Shown piece after piece: positions 47,338-56,430 of a stretch of DNA of 64,000 nt; the first letter of the stretch is position 1, and each line of letters starts with the position of its first letter. A model generated the notes under the pieces. It was not told the origin of the DNA. It made no database searches and saw nothing but the letters and a program-made list of their open reading frames with translations. Both the position numbers and the translations under genes were made by a program. The stretch is taken from assembly GCF_013410775.1 (NCBI RefSeq), contig NZ_JACCFH010000001.1:3720001-3784000 (forward strand), read 5' to 3'. Source of the DNA: Sphaerotilus montanus. Lineage in GTDB: Bacteria; Pseudomonadota; Gammaproteobacteria; Burkholderiales; Burkholderiaceae_C.

Positions 47338-49695
47338 TTGAACAACGGTAATTCATTGAATGAAGTCGTCGGCACGGTGCAGGGTCACCGTGACGGACAT
47401 GGCTTCGTCGTGCTCGACAGCGGTGAGGCAGACATCTATCTGGCACCGCAGGAAATGCGGGCAGTTCTCCACCATGACCGGGTGCGCGTGCGTGTGATGC
47501 GCCAGGACCGCAAGGGGCGCCCGGAAGGCCGCGTACTGGACATTCTGGAGCGCCGCAAGGCGCCGATCATCGGTCGGCTGCTGCTCGAGAACGGTGTCTG
47601 GGTCGTGGCACCCGAGGACAAGCGCTACGGACAGGACATCCTGATTCCGAAGAACGCGACCGCCAATGCAGAAGCCGGGCAGGTGGTTGCGGTCGAACTG
47701 ACCGAGCCGCCTTCACTGCACTCGCAGCCGGTCGGACGGATCACCGAGGTGCTGGGGGACATCGACGACCCCGGCATGGAGATCGAGATTGCGGTGCGCA
47801 AGTACGAAGTACCGCACCAGTTCTCTCCTGCGACACTGGCGCAGACCGGCAAGCTGCCCGACAAGGTCCGCGCCGCCGACATGAAGCACCGCGTCGACCT
47901 GACGGACGTGCCGCTGGTGACGATCGACGGCGAGGATGCGCGCGACTTCGACGACGCGGTCTACTGCGAGCCGGCCAAGGTCGGGCGCAAGAAGGGCTGG
48001 CGCCTGCTGGTGGCGATCGCCGACGTGAGCCACTACGTCAAGCCGGGCGACCCGCTGGATGACGACGCCTACGAGCGCGCGACCTCGGTCTACTTCCCGC
48101 GGCGTGTCATTCCGATGCTGCCGGAAAAGCTGTCCAACGGCCTGTGCTCCCTCAATCCGGACCAGAACCGGCTCTCGATGGTCTGCGACATGCTCGTGGA
48201 CGCCGAAGGCGAGGTGTCTGCCTACCAGTTCTACCCGGCGGTGATCTGCTCGCATGCCCGGCTGACCTATACCGAGGTGGCGGCCGTGCTGTCGAACACC
48301 CGTGGAGCCGAGGCCCAGCGCCAGGTCCATCTGGTGCCGCATCTGCTGCATCTGCACGAGGTCTACCGCCTGCTGCTGAAACAGCGCACGACACGCGGTG
48401 CGATCGATTTCGAGACCACCGAAACGCAGATCGTCTGCGACGAGAACGGGCGCATCGACAAGATCATCCCGCGGGTGCGCACTGAAGCGCACCGCCTGAT
48501 CGAGGAGGCGATGCTCGCAGCCAATGTCTGTGCCGCCGACTTCATCCAGGCGGGCAAGCACCCGTCGCTGTACCGGGTGCATGAAGGTCCGACCCCGGAG
48601 AAGCGCCTGGCTCTGCAGAACTACCTGCGCAGCCTCGGCCTGAACCTCACGGTCAGCGACGAGCCGACGCCCGGCGAGTTGCAGGCACTCGCGCAGCTGA
48701 CCCGGGACCGCCCGGACGCCACGCAGATCCACTCCATGCTGCTGCGCTCCATGCAGCAGGCGATCTACACGCCCTTCAACAATGGCCACTTCGGCCTGTC
48801 CTACAGCGCGTACACCCACTTCACCAGCCCGATCCGCCGTTACCCGGACCTGCTGGTGCACCGGGTCATCAAGGGGCTGCTGGCCGGCAAGAAGTACGGC
48901 CTGGTGGTGCGGGCGGCCGTCCCTGGTGCGGCAGTGCCGGCACGTCGTCGGCAGCCGGCCAAGGTCGAGGGGCCTGCGCCCCGCATGGAGGGCATCGCAC
49001 CCCGTGACCTCGAGGTCTGGGAGGTTGCCGGTGCCCATTGCAGTGCGAACGAGCGCCGAGCGGACGAGGCCTCGCGGGACGTCGAGGCCTGGCTGAAGTG
49101 CAAGTTCATGCGCGACCGGCTGGGCGAGGAGTACGGCGGCACGATCAGCTCGGTCACCAGCTTCGGTCTGTTCGTGCAGCTCGACGAGTTGTACGTCGAG
49201 GGTCTGGTCCACATCACCGAACTGGGTGGCGAGTATTTCCGCTACGACGACGTGCGCCACGAACTGCGCGGCGAGCGCACCGGGGTGCGCTATGCCGTGG
49301 GTGGGCGCATCCGGGTGCAGGTCAGCCGGGTCGATCTCGACGGACGCCGCATCGATTTCCGGATGGTGCGCGATCCGCTGACGCCCGCGGCGGTGCCGAA
49401 GCCGGCCCGCGAGCGGCACGCCACGGCGCAGGACGAGCTGGCCTCGATCCAGGAAGCGGACCGTGCCGTGCGCCGCTCGTCGCGCAAGACGGCTGCACGC
49501 AAGTCCGGCCCGCATGCCGGCAAGACCGCAGGCAAGAGCGCCGGCAAGGTCGCAGGAAAAGCCGCCGGGAAGGCGGCGGGGAAATCGTCCGGCAAGCCGG
49601 CGGCCCGTCCGGCATCGCTGCCGGTCGATCCGCCGATGGAAGCGGCCGCCACGACGCCAGCCGTCGAGGGCCGCCGGCGCCGCAGCAAGCGTTGA
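47338..49695 (+). CDS. rnr: Ribonuclease R
   Basis: 3'-5' exoribonuclease of the RNB family, able to degrade structured RNA. Order: N-terminal cold-shock-like OB domains, the RNB catalytic core (DGEDARDFDDAVYCE, ADVSHYVKPGDPLDDDA, HFTSPIRRYPDLLVHR), an S1 domain (GTISSVTSFGLFVQLDELYV) and a basic tail of AGK-type repeats. TTG at 47338 is chosen because AAGGAG sits 5 bp upstream; the ATG at 47323 has no spaced Shine-Dalgarno and would add five residues. It is convergent with nnr, only 9 bp between stops, and no terminator is seen there. Confidence 0.93.
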   Translation: MNNGNSLNEVVGTVQGHRDGHGFVVLDSGEADIYLAPQEMRAVLHHDRVRVRVMRQDRKGRPEGRVLDILERRKAPIIGRLLLENGVWVVAPEDKRYGQDILIPKNATANAEAGQVVAVELTEPPSLHSQPVGRITEVLGDIDDPGMEIEIAVRKYEVPHQFSPATLAQTGKLPDKVRAADMKHRVDLTDVPLVTIDGEDARDFDDAVYCEPAKVGRKKGWRLLVAIADVSHYVKPGDPLDDDAYERATSVYFPRRVIPMLPEKLSNGLCSLNPDQNRLSMVCDMLVDAEGEVSAYQFYPAVICSHARLTYTEVAAVLSNTRGAEAQRQVHLVPHLLHLHEVYRLLLKQRTTRGAIDFETTETQIVCDENGRIDKIIPRVRTEAHRLIEEAMLAANVCAADFIQAGKHPSLYRVHEGPTPEKRLALQNYLRSLGLNLTVSDEPTPGELQALAQLTRDRPDATQIHSMLLRSMQQAIYTPFNNGHFGLSYSAYTHFTSPIRRYPDLLVHRVIKGLLAGKKYGLVVRAAVPGAAVPARRRQPAKVEGPAPRMEGIAPRDLEVWEVAGAHCSANERRADEASRDVEAWLKCKFMRDRLGEEYGGTISSVTSFGLFVQLDELYVEGLVHITELGGEYFRYDDVRHELRGERTGVRYAVGGRIRVQVSRVDLDGRRIDFRMVRDPLTPAAVPKPARERHATAQDELASIQEADRAVRRSSRKTAARKSGPHAGKTAGKSAGKVAGKAAGKAAGKSSGKPAARPASLPVDPPMEAAATTPAVEGRRRRSKR
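49516..49597 (+). repeat. 12-bp tandem repeats in the rnr 3' end
   Basis: About seven imperfect 12-bp units encode AGKT, AGKS, AGKV, AGKA, AGKA, AGKS and SGKP. Synonymous differences between units show the peptide repeat is kept more strictly than the DNA. The tail resembles the Ala/Lys/Gly-rich tails of some RNA- and DNA-binding proteins. Confidence 0.8.
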
Positions 49696-49704
49696 GGCGG
49701 TCGG

Positions 49705-51258
49705 TCAGGGCCTGGACGGAATCAGCTGGCTGGCGACTAGCACGTCGCCAGCCGGGCTGAGCTGTTCGGCGCGCAGGCCATGCTGGTACACGGCGTGGCA
49801 GGCGGCCAGTCCCGCCTCCGGCCACACCTGCGATGCGCTCTTGCTGGCGCGTGCGCCGGCCAGTTGGCTCCACAGTCCGGCGATCCAGCCGGCCAGCACG
49901 TCGCCGCTGCCGGGCGTGGCAAGCGCAGCATTCCCGCTGGTGTTGATCCACGGGATGTCGTCCGGTGACGCGACCAGGCTGCCGGAGCCCTTGAGCACCA
50001 CGACGGCGCCTGTGCGTGCCGCCAGCGTCCGGATCGCGACCAGGCGATCGGACTGGACCTCGGCCGCGCTGCATCCCAGCAGGCGCGCCGCTTCCAGCGG
50101 GTGCGGCGTCAGCACGGTTGGCAAGCCGTTGTCGCGTCGATCGCGCAAGGCTTCACCAAGGCGGGGATCTTCGGCCAGCGCGTTCAGTGCGTCGGCGTCC
50201 AGCACCAGTCTGGCTGCATGGTGCAGCGTGTCGGGCAGGTGTTCGCGGATCGCCTGCCCGCCACCGCAGCCGGCCACCACAGTGGCGTTCTGCAGGCGCG
50301 CGGCGGTCGGTGCATCGGCCAGCATCAGCTCCGGGTGCAGCGGGTCGAGCCGATGCGCGTCGGGGTCGAGCAGGTGGACGTAGACGCGGCCAGCGCCGAC
50401 ACACAGCGCCGTGCGGGCGGCCAGCAGGGCGGCACCGGTCATCGACCGTCCGCCGCCCAGCGCCCAGACATCGCCAAAGCTGCCCTTGTGCTGGGCGTGG
50501 AGGCGTGCCGGCCAGACGGACTCGGCCCAGACCGGGCTGTGTAGCCAGGCGGCCGGTAGGGGCGTGCCGGCATGCGTCAGCGTGGCGCCCAGATCGTCCC
50601 ACCAGATCTCGCCGGCGTGGTCGCGCCCGCGGGCGGTGAACAGGCCGGGTGCCAGGGTCAGAAGGGCGAGCGTCCAGCGGGCCTGGACACAGGGCGCGCC
50701 CACCTCCAGCGCACCCGTGTCGCCGGGCAATCCGGAAGGCAGGTCCACGGCCAGCACGGGTGCGGCGTGTCCGCGCAGCAGGCGGATCGCTTCGGCCAGT
50801 TCGCCGCTGGCGGGTCGCGTCAGGCCGCGGCCCAGCAGGGCGTCGATGACCAGCTCGGAGCGGGACCACTCGGCAGCGTCCAGTCCGGCCACGATGCGCA
50901 CACCCGCTGCCTGCGCCTGCTGGCGTGACGCGGCGGCATCCGGTGGCCAGTCGGTGTCCCGGCCGAAGGTGTGCACGACGACGTTCCGACCGGCCCGGTG
51001 CAGATGCAGGGCGGCTTCGTAACCGTCGCCGCCGTTGTTGCCATGGCCTGCCAGCACATCGATGCGGCGGGCGTCGGGCACGAGCGCCATGGCCAGTTGC
51101 GCGACGGCCCGGCCGGCGCGCTGCATCAGCGTGTGGGGCGGCAAGTCCTGGGCGGACAGGGCATCGATCGCGCGGGACGCGGCGCTGTCGTGGGTGGGCC
51201 AGGGGCCGGCGGCTGTCCGGAGCAGTGTCGAGAGCTGGACGGGAGGCGGGCGGTTCAT
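49705..51258 (-). CDS. nnr: Bifunctional NAD(P)H-hydrate repair enzyme (epimerase and dehydratase)
   Basis: Repairs hydrated NADH and NADPH. The 517 residues join an N-terminal YjeF_N epimerase domain (residues about 1-225; VLAGHGNNGGDGYEAALHL, VIDALLGRGLTR, AVDLPSGLPGDTG) to a C-terminal ribokinase-fold dehydratase (KGSFGDVWALGGGRSMTGAA, LDADALNALAED, VLTPHPLEAARLLG, NAALATPGSGDVLAGWIAGL). Both active-site regions look complete. ATG 51258 overlaps the stop of the PIN gene (ATGA), so the two are coupled. Confidence 0.93.
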   Translation of the reverse strand: MNRPPPVQLSTLLRTAAGPWPTHDSAASRAIDALSAQDLPPHTLMQRAGRAVAQLAMALVPDARRIDVLAGHGNNGGDGYEAALHLHRAGRNVVVHTFGRDTDWPPDAAASRQQAQAAGVRIVAGLDAAEWSRSELVIDALLGRGLTRPASGELAEAIRLLRGHAAPVLAVDLPSGLPGDTGALEVGAPCVQARWTLALLTLAPGLFTARGRDHAGEIWWDDLGATLTHAGTPLPAAWLHSPVWAESVWPARLHAQHKGSFGDVWALGGGRSMTGAALLAARTALCVGAGRVYVHLLDPDAHRLDPLHPELMLADAPTAARLQNATVVAGCGGGQAIREHLPDTLHHAARLVLDADALNALAEDPRLGEALRDRRDNGLPTVLTPHPLEAARLLGCSAAEVQSDRLVAIRTLAARTGAVVVLKGSGSLVASPDDIPWINTSGNAALATPGSGDVLAGWIAGLWSQLAGARASKSASQVWPEAGLAACHAVYQHGLRAEQLSPAGDVLVASQLIPSRP

Positions 51259-51710
51259 GCGCTGGGTACTGGCTGTGATTCGGCCCACGCTTCGGGCGTG
51301 AGCACGGCGACCCCCAGTGGCTGCGCCCGCCGTGCCAGCCGGCGCAGCGCGTGGTCGCGCGTGACGAGCCACGGCGTGCGCCGGGCCACGGCCAGGTCGA
51401 TGAAACACTGGTCGTCCGGATCCGTGCAGCGCAGGCGTTCCCCGTGCGGCAGCGGACCGGGTGGCGACACGGGCTGCGACCACGCCTGCACGGCGGCCAT
51501 GGCCGGGGCATGGCGGGCGGACCAGCGCAGCAGCGTCGGCAGGTACAGCAGGCGCCCCAGCACATCGACCAGTTCCTCCTGCATCGCCGGGCTGACGATC
51601 CAGCGGACCCGGCCTTCGGTGACGGCCTCGCCGATGGCGAGGCCGCTGGCGTGTTCGAACACCAGCCAGTCGAGCACCACGTTGGTGTCGAGAATGATGT
51701 CCGGGGTCAT
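51255..51710 (-). CDS. PIN-domain protein, putative RNase toxin-like
   Basis: A 151-residue PIN domain of the type annotated as putative toxin-antitoxin component (COG1569-like). Acidic residues expected for Mg binding are seen: D8 in IILDTNVVLDWL, the Glu pair in MQEELVDVLGRLLYLP, and DPDDQCFIDLAVARRTPWLV followed by TRDHALRRLA. No antitoxin gene is adjacent; instead it overlaps the amidase upstream and nnr downstream by 4 bp each. RNase activity and target are unknown. Confidence 0.85.
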   Translation of the reverse strand: MTPDIILDTNVVLDWLVFEHASGLAIGEAVTEGRVRWIVSPAMQEELVDVLGRLLYLPTLLRWSARHAPAMAAVQAWSQPVSPPGPLPHGERLRCTDPDDQCFIDLAVARRTPWLVTRDHALRRLARRAQPLGVAVLTPEAWAESQPVPSA

Positions 51711-53062
51711 CGGGTGCGTCCGGGTTGCAGGGTGGCTTCGACTTCCAGCGCCGCGCCGAGCAGTGCTTCGTCGCGTCCGCCGGTGGTCCAGAGCATCAGG
51801 CCGACCGGTGCGTTGCCGTGCAGGTGGCAGGGCAGGCTGATGGCGCAGCCGTCCAGCTGGTTGACGATCGACGGATTGCGCAGCAGCAGGGCGTTGACCC
51901 GGAAGAAGGCCTCGTCGTCGGCGATGAGCGGTGCCAGCAGGGGGGCGATCACCGGCACGGTCGGGCTCAGCACGCAATCGACGGCACCGAGGTCCACGGC
52001 CATGCGCTCGATCCAGCGCGCGCGCAGTCGATGCAGTTCCGCGATGGCTGCTGGCGTGATGGCTGCGCCGCGCCGGATGCGTGCCGCGACCCGCGGATCG
52101 TAGCGATCGCCATCACGGGCTAGCAGTTCGCGGTGCCAGGCCCAGCTCTCTGCAGCGGGCAGTCCGCCGTCCTGCAGCAGGGCGGGCAGGTCGTCCAGCG
52201 CGGGCAGGGCGAGTCGGGTGATCCGTGCGCCGGCGCGGCCCAGGTCGGCCAGGCTGCGCTCGAAGGCGCGCTGAACCTCCGGGTCCATGCCATCCAGCAG
52301 CGGCTCGACCACGCCGAACTGCCAGTCTGCCAGTGAACGGCGGACGGGCGTGCAGCGTCGAGCGGAGAGGACCTCGTGCACCAGGATGGCATCGCCCACG
52401 CTGCGGGTGATGGCGCAGGTGGTGTCCAGGCTGGGCGACAGCGGGATGCCTCCGTCGTTGGGCGTGCGGGACTGGGTGTTCTTGAAGCCGACCAGCCCCT
52501 GCAGGGCAGCCGGAATGCGGATGGAGCCACCGGTGTCGGTGCCCAGCGCGGCCCACGCGGCGCCAGTGGCCACCGACACGGCGCCGCCCGAGGTGGATCC
52601 GCCTGGAATGCGGGGCGCCAGGCCCAGTGCGGCGGTCACCGGATTGACGGGCGTGCCCTGGTGGGGATTGATGCCGATGCCCGAGAAGGCGAACTCCGTC
52701 ATCTGCGTGCGGCCGATCAGGGCGGCGCCAGCAGCGCGCAGGCGTGCCACGGCGAGGGCGTCCGTGGTCGCGGCGGGGCGGTCCGCCAGCACGATGGAGC
52801 CTGCCGTGGTGGTCTGCCCGGCCACGTCGAACAGGTCCTTGATGCTGACGGCCCGACCGTCCAGCGGACCGGTCGCTGCGCCACGCTGGCGGCGCTGGTC
52901 GGACGCATCGGCTGCGGCGCGTGCGCCGTCGCAGTCGACGTGCACGAAGGCCGATGCTGCTTCGCCGAGGGCGATGTCCAGCGAGATGTCGAAGGTTTCG
53001 CGGGCCGCATGGGCCGGGGAGATGGGGGCGGCGCGTGGCCGAACTGGATCGATGGGATTCAA
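51707..53062 (-). CDS. Amidase-signature family hydrolase
   Basis: The Ser-cisSer-Lys triad of the amidase family is present: Lys in VSIKDLFDVAGQTT, the cis-Ser region in PGGSTSGGAVSVATG and the nucleophile in TDTGGSIRIPAALQG. At about 451 residues it fits stand-alone amidases or allophanate-hydrolase-like enzymes; GatA is unlikely because gatB/gatC are absent. The start is uncertain: a TTG at 53062 is used, and a GTG at 53149 would overlap the rpsB promoter and leader. Its stop overlaps the PIN start. The substrate cannot be told. Confidence 0.82.
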   Translation of the reverse strand: MNPIDPVRPRAAPISPAHAARETFDISLDIALGEAASAFVHVDCDGARAAADASDQRRQRGAATGPLDGRAVSIKDLFDVAGQTTTAGSIVLADRPAATTDALAVARLRAAGAALIGRTQMTEFAFSGIGINPHQGTPVNPVTAALGLAPRIPGGSTSGGAVSVATGAAWAALGTDTGGSIRIPAALQGLVGFKNTQSRTPNDGGIPLSPSLDTTCAITRSVGDAILVHEVLSARRCTPVRRSLADWQFGVVEPLLDGMDPEVQRAFERSLADLGRAGARITRLALPALDDLPALLQDGGLPAAESWAWHRELLARDGDRYDPRVAARIRRGAAITPAAIAELHRLRARWIERMAVDLGAVDCVLSPTVPVIAPLLAPLIADDEAFFRVNALLLRNPSIVNQLDGCAISLPCHLHGNAPVGLMLWTTGGRDEALLGAALEVEATLQPGRTR

Positions 53063-53074
53063 GGCTGCTACAAT
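53045..53074 (+). promoter_or_regulatory. Candidate rpsB promoter
   Basis: TACAAT at 53069-53074 with a partial -35 TGGATC at 53045-53050, spacing 18 bp. Transcription would start near 53081 and give an rpsB leader of about 195 nt. The site abuts the amidase start on the other strand. Confidence 0.45.
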
Positions 53075-53080
53075 CTCGGG

Positions 53081-53275
53081 GTTTTTCCGATGCCGTTTCC
53101 ACAGCGGCGAGCTGTCCGGCGCATGGTGTGCTCGACAGACCCGGTGCACGGGACGGAAAAATCAATCCCGAATCCGACTGGCTGAAGGTGTTGCGCCGAG
53201 TGCGGTGTTGACTGTGCACTGCGTGCAATTCGAGTCGGATTCTAGATCCAACCTTTGGAATTTCTGGAGTTAGTC
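53081..53275 (+). promoter_or_regulatory. Structured 5' leader of rpsB, candidate S2 autoregulatory element
   Basis: The leader contains a perfect 10-bp inverted repeat, GAATCCGACT (53170-53179) and AGTCGGATTC (53233-53242), enclosing 53 nt with smaller internal complementarities, and it ends 33 bp before the rpsB ATG. rpsB mRNAs of several proteobacteria have a leader bound by S2 for feedback; that this is the same kind of element is inference. Confidence 0.45.
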
Positions 53276-54025
53276 ATGTCCTTCACGATGCGTGAAATGC
53301 TGGAAGCCGGCGTCCACTTCGGTCACCAGACCCGTTTCTGGAACCCCAAGATGGCCCCGTACATCTTCGGTCACCGCAACAAGATCCACATCATCAACCT
53401 GGAAAAGACGGTCCCGCTGTTCCAGGAAGCCACCAAGTTTGCCCGTTCGCTGGCTGCCAAGCGTGGCACCGTGCTGTTCGTCGGCACCAAGCGCCAGGCC
53501 CGTGACATCGTGGCCGAAGAAGCGCAGCGCGCCGGCATGCCCTACGTCGACCAGCGCTGGCTCGGCGGCATGCTGACCAACTTCAAGACGGTCAAGGGTT
53601 CGCTCAAGAAGCTCAAGGACATGCAGGCCCAGGTGGAAGCCGGCCTCGAGTCGATGAGCAAGAAGGAAGGCCTGCTGTTCCAGCGCGAGCTGGCCAAGCT
53701 GGAAAAGGACATCGGCGGCATCCAGGACATGGCCGTGCTGCCGGACGCGATGTTCGTCATCGACGTCGGTTTCCACAAGATCGCGATCGCTGAAGCCCAG
53801 AAGCTCGGCATCCCCATCATCGGTGTGGTCGATACCAACCACAACCCGGTCGGCATCGACTACGTCATCCCCGGCAACGACGACTCGGCCAAGGCCGTGG
53901 CGCTGTACGCCCGCGTGATGGCCGACGCCGTCCTCGAAGGCAAGGCCCAGTCGCTGAACGAAGTGGTCGAAGCCGTCGCTGCGCCGAGCTCGGACGAATA
54001 CGTCGAAGAGAACGGCGCCGCCTGA
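53276..54025 (+). CDS. rpsB: 30S ribosomal protein S2
   Basis: The 249-residue protein begins [20 protein letters not shown] and has the S2 signatures [20 protein letters not shown] and [20 protein letters not shown] with [23 protein letters not shown] 53276 with CTGGAG upstream is the start; an upstream in-frame start at 53255 lies in the ribosome binding region. It heads the rpsB-tsf-pyrH-frr series. Confidence 0.98.
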   Translation: MSFTMREMLEAGVHFGHQTRFWNPKMAPYIFGHRNKIHIINLEKTVPLFQEATKFARSLAAKRGTVLFVGTKRQARDIVAEEAQRAGMPYVDQRWLGGMLTNFKTVKGSLKKLKDMQAQVEAGLESMSKKEGLLFQRELAKLEKDIGGIQDMAVLPDAMFVIDVGFHKIAIAEAQKLGIPIIGVVDTNHNPVGIDYVIPGNDDSAKAVALYARVMADAVLEGKAQSLNEVVEAVAAPSSDEYVEENGAA

Positions 54026-54072
54026 GCCCCTTCCGGTTCGATGTGCAAGGGGCTGATTCAGCCCCTTTTTTT
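54025..54072 (+). terminator. Terminator/attenuator between rpsB and tsf with a competing stem
   Basis: The terminator is AAGGGGCTG (54047-54055) paired with CAGCCCCTT (54059-54067) across a 3-nt loop and followed by T residues to 54072. An upstream AGCCCCTT at 54025-54032, starting on the last base of the rpsB stop codon, can pair with AAGGGGCT (54047-54054) instead. Partial read-through to tsf is expected. Confidence 0.8.
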
Positions 54073-54121
54073 CAAGATTTGACGATGTCCGGGCAGAAAT
54101 CCGGACCTGAGGAGTACTGAC

Positions 54122-55018
54122 ATGGCTGCTATTACCGCCAAGATGGTCGGCGACCTGCGCGCCAAGACCGACGCGCCGATGATGGAGTGCAAGAAGGCAC
54201 TGACCGAAGCCGACGGCGACATGGTGCGTGCGGAAGAAATCCTGCGCGTCAAGCTCGGCAACAAGGCTGGCAAGGCCGCTTCCCGCGTGACGGCCGAAGG
54301 CGTCATCGCCGCGTCCGTGTCGGGCAGCACCGGTGCGCTGGTCGAAGTCAACTGCGAGACCGACTTCGTCTCGAAGAACGACAGCTTCCTGTCGTTCGTG
54401 CAGTCGTGTGCCGATCTGATCGTCGCGCACAACCCGGCCGACGTGGCCGCGCTGTCGGCGCTGCCGCTGGTGATGGGCGATTTCGGCCCGACCGTCGAGG
54501 ACGTCCGCAAGGGCCTGATCGGCAAGATCGGCGAGAACATGTCGATCCGCCGCTTCAAGCGCTATGCCGACGGTGGCCAGCTGGCCCACTACCTGCACGG
54601 CGTGCGCATCGGCGTGATGGTCGAGTACAACGGCGACGCCGTGGCGGCCAAGGATGCAGCGATGCACATCGCCGCCATGAAGCCGGTGGCGCTGTCGTCG
54701 GCCGATGTGCCGGCTGCGCTGATCGAGGTCGAGCGCCGCGTGGCGACCGAAAAGGCGGCCGAATCGGGCAAGCCGGCCGACATCGTCGTCAAGATGGTCG
54801 AAGGCTCGGTGCAGAAGTACCTCAAGGAGGTCTCGCTGCTCGACCAAGTGTTCGTGAAGGCTGCGGACGGCAAGCAGACCGTCGGCCAGTACTTCAAGGC
54901 CACCGGCACCACCCCGATCGGCTTCACGATGTTCGTCGTCGGCGAAGGCATCGAGAAGAAGCAGGACGACTTCGCTGCCGAAGTGGCTGCGCAGGTGGCC
55001 GCGGCCAAGGGTCTGTGA
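54122..55018 (+). CDS. tsf: Elongation factor Ts
   Basis: Guanine nucleotide exchange factor for EF-Tu. The 298 residues show the N-terminal UBA-like domain and signature ([20 protein letters not shown]), the [10 protein letters not shown] element and two dimerisation-type core subdomains. It lies 96 bp after rpsB behind the attenuator-like hairpin; GAGGAG precedes the ATG. Confidence 0.98.
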   Translation: MAAITAKMVGDLRAKTDAPMMECKKALTEADGDMVRAEEILRVKLGNKAGKAASRVTAEGVIAASVSGSTGALVEVNCETDFVSKNDSFLSFVQSCADLIVAHNPADVAALSALPLVMGDFGPTVEDVRKGLIGKIGENMSIRRFKRYADGGQLAHYLHGVRIGVMVEYNGDAVAAKDAAMHIAAMKPVALSSADVPAALIEVERRVATEKAAESGKPADIVVKMVEGSVQKYLKEVSLLDQVFVKAADGKQTVGQYFKATGTTPIGFTMFVVGEGIEKKQDDFAAEVAAQVAAAKGL

Positions 55019-55069
55019 CCTTCCTGCTCTAAACTCGCGATCGCCATTTTTCTGTTTCGAGGTCACTGC

Positions 55070-55780
55070 ATGCCCGCTTACAAACGCATCCTTCTCAAGT
55101 TGTCTGGTGAAGCCCTGATGGGCGACGATGCCTATGGCATCAACCGCGCCACCATCGTGCGCATGGTGCGCGAGGTGCAGGAAGTCACCCAGCTGGGATG
55201 CGAAGTGGCGGTGGTGATCGGCGGCGGAAACATCTTTCGCGGTGTGGCGGGCGGTGCGGTCGGCATGGACCGCGCCACCGCCGACTACATGGGCATGCTG
55301 GCGACTGTGATGAACGCGCTGGCCCTGTCCGACACGATGCGCCAGGAAGGCATGACCGCGCGTGTCATGTCCGCCCTGAGCATCGACCAGGTCGTCGAAC
55401 CGTATGTGCGTCCCAAGGCGCTGCAGTACCTGGAAGAGGGCAAGGTCGTCATCTTCGCGGGTGGCACCGGCAATCCCTTCTTCACGACCGACACCGCGGC
55501 TGCGCTGCGGGGCGCCGAGATCGGTGCCCAGATCGTGCTGAAGGCGACCAAGGTGGACGGCGTCTACACGGCCGACCCCAAGAAGGACCCGACGGCCACC
55601 CGCTACGCGACCCTGACCTTCGACGAGGCCATCGGTCGCAACCTGGCGGTGCTGGATGCGACGGCGTTTGCGCTGTGCCGTGACCAGAACCTGCCGATCA
55701 AGGTATTCTCGATCTTCAAGCCGGGCGCCCTCAAGCGCGTCGTCATGGGTGAAGACGAGGGAACGCTAGTCCACGTCTGA
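55070..55780 (+). CDS. pyrH: UMP kinase
   Basis: Hexameric bacterial-type uridylate kinase. The 236 residues carry [47 protein letters not shown] and [19 protein letters not shown] of the amino-acid-kinase family. The ATG has GAGG upstream. It lies in the conserved tsf-pyrH-frr-uppS order. Confidence 0.97.
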   Translation: MPAYKRILLKLSGEALMGDDAYGINRATIVRMVREVQEVTQLGCEVAVVIGGGNIFRGVAGGAVGMDRATADYMGMLATVMNALALSDTMRQEGMTARVMSALSIDQVVEPYVRPKALQYLEEGKVVIFAGGTGNPFFTTDTAAALRGAEIGAQIVLKATKVDGVYTADPKKDPTATRYATLTFDEAIGRNLAVLDATAFALCRDQNLPIKVFSIFKPGALKRVVMGEDEGTLVHV

Positions 55781-55810
55781 CGGCGTCCGGGACCCAGCAG
55801 GAGCACCACG

Positions 55811-56371
55811 ATGAGCATTGCCGACATCAAGAAAAACGCCGAAGCCAAGATGGCCAAGTCCATCGAGTCCTTCAAGAACGAACTGCAGAAGATCCGCACC
55901 GGCCGCGCCCACCCGGGCATCCTGGACCAGGTGCAGGTCGAGTACTACGGCTCGATGCTGCCGATCAGCCAGGTGGCCAACGTGTCGCTGATCGACGCGC
56001 GCACCATCAGCGTGCAGCCGTGGGAAAAGAGCATGGCCAAGCCGATCGAGAAGGCCATCCGCGAGTCGGATCTGGGCCTGAATCCGTCGTCGCTGGGCGA
56101 ACTCATCCGCGTGCCGATGCCCGCACTCACCGAAGAGCGCCGCCGCGACCTGACCAAGGTCGTGCGCAATGCCGGTGAAGATGCCCGCATCGCCGTGCGC
56201 AACCTGCGCCGCGACGGCAATGACCAGGCCAAGCGCCTGCTCAAGGACAAGCTCATCTCGGAAGACGAGGAGCGCCGCTCGATCGACGACGTGCAGAAAC
56301 TCACCGACCGCGTGATCTCCGAGATCGACCGTCTGGTGGCGGCCAAGGAAGCCGAGGTCCTGGCTGTCTGA
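55811..56371 (+). CDS. frr: Ribosome recycling factor
   Basis: Splits post-termination ribosomes with EF-G. The 186-residue length is standard; characteristic segments are [58 protein letters not shown] and [26 protein letters not shown] precedes the ATG. Confidence 0.98.
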   Translation: MSIADIKKNAEAKMAKSIESFKNELQKIRTGRAHPGILDQVQVEYYGSMLPISQVANVSLIDARTISVQPWEKSMAKPIEKAIRESDLGLNPSSLGELIRVPMPALTEERRRDLTKVVRNAGEDARIAVRNLRRDGNDQAKRLLKDKLISEDEERRSIDDVQKLTDRVISEIDRLVAAKEAEVLAV

Positions 56372-56430
56372 GCCAGGCCGCGTCTGCATGCACCTCTCGA
56401 TCGACATCTCCGCACACGAGGCCTGTTGCC

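Noticed and set aside
51255-51710. A toxin-antitoxin pair built around the PIN gene
   Set aside because: Both flanking genes are large enzymes (amidase and Nnr), and there is no small antitoxin ORF on either strand next to it.
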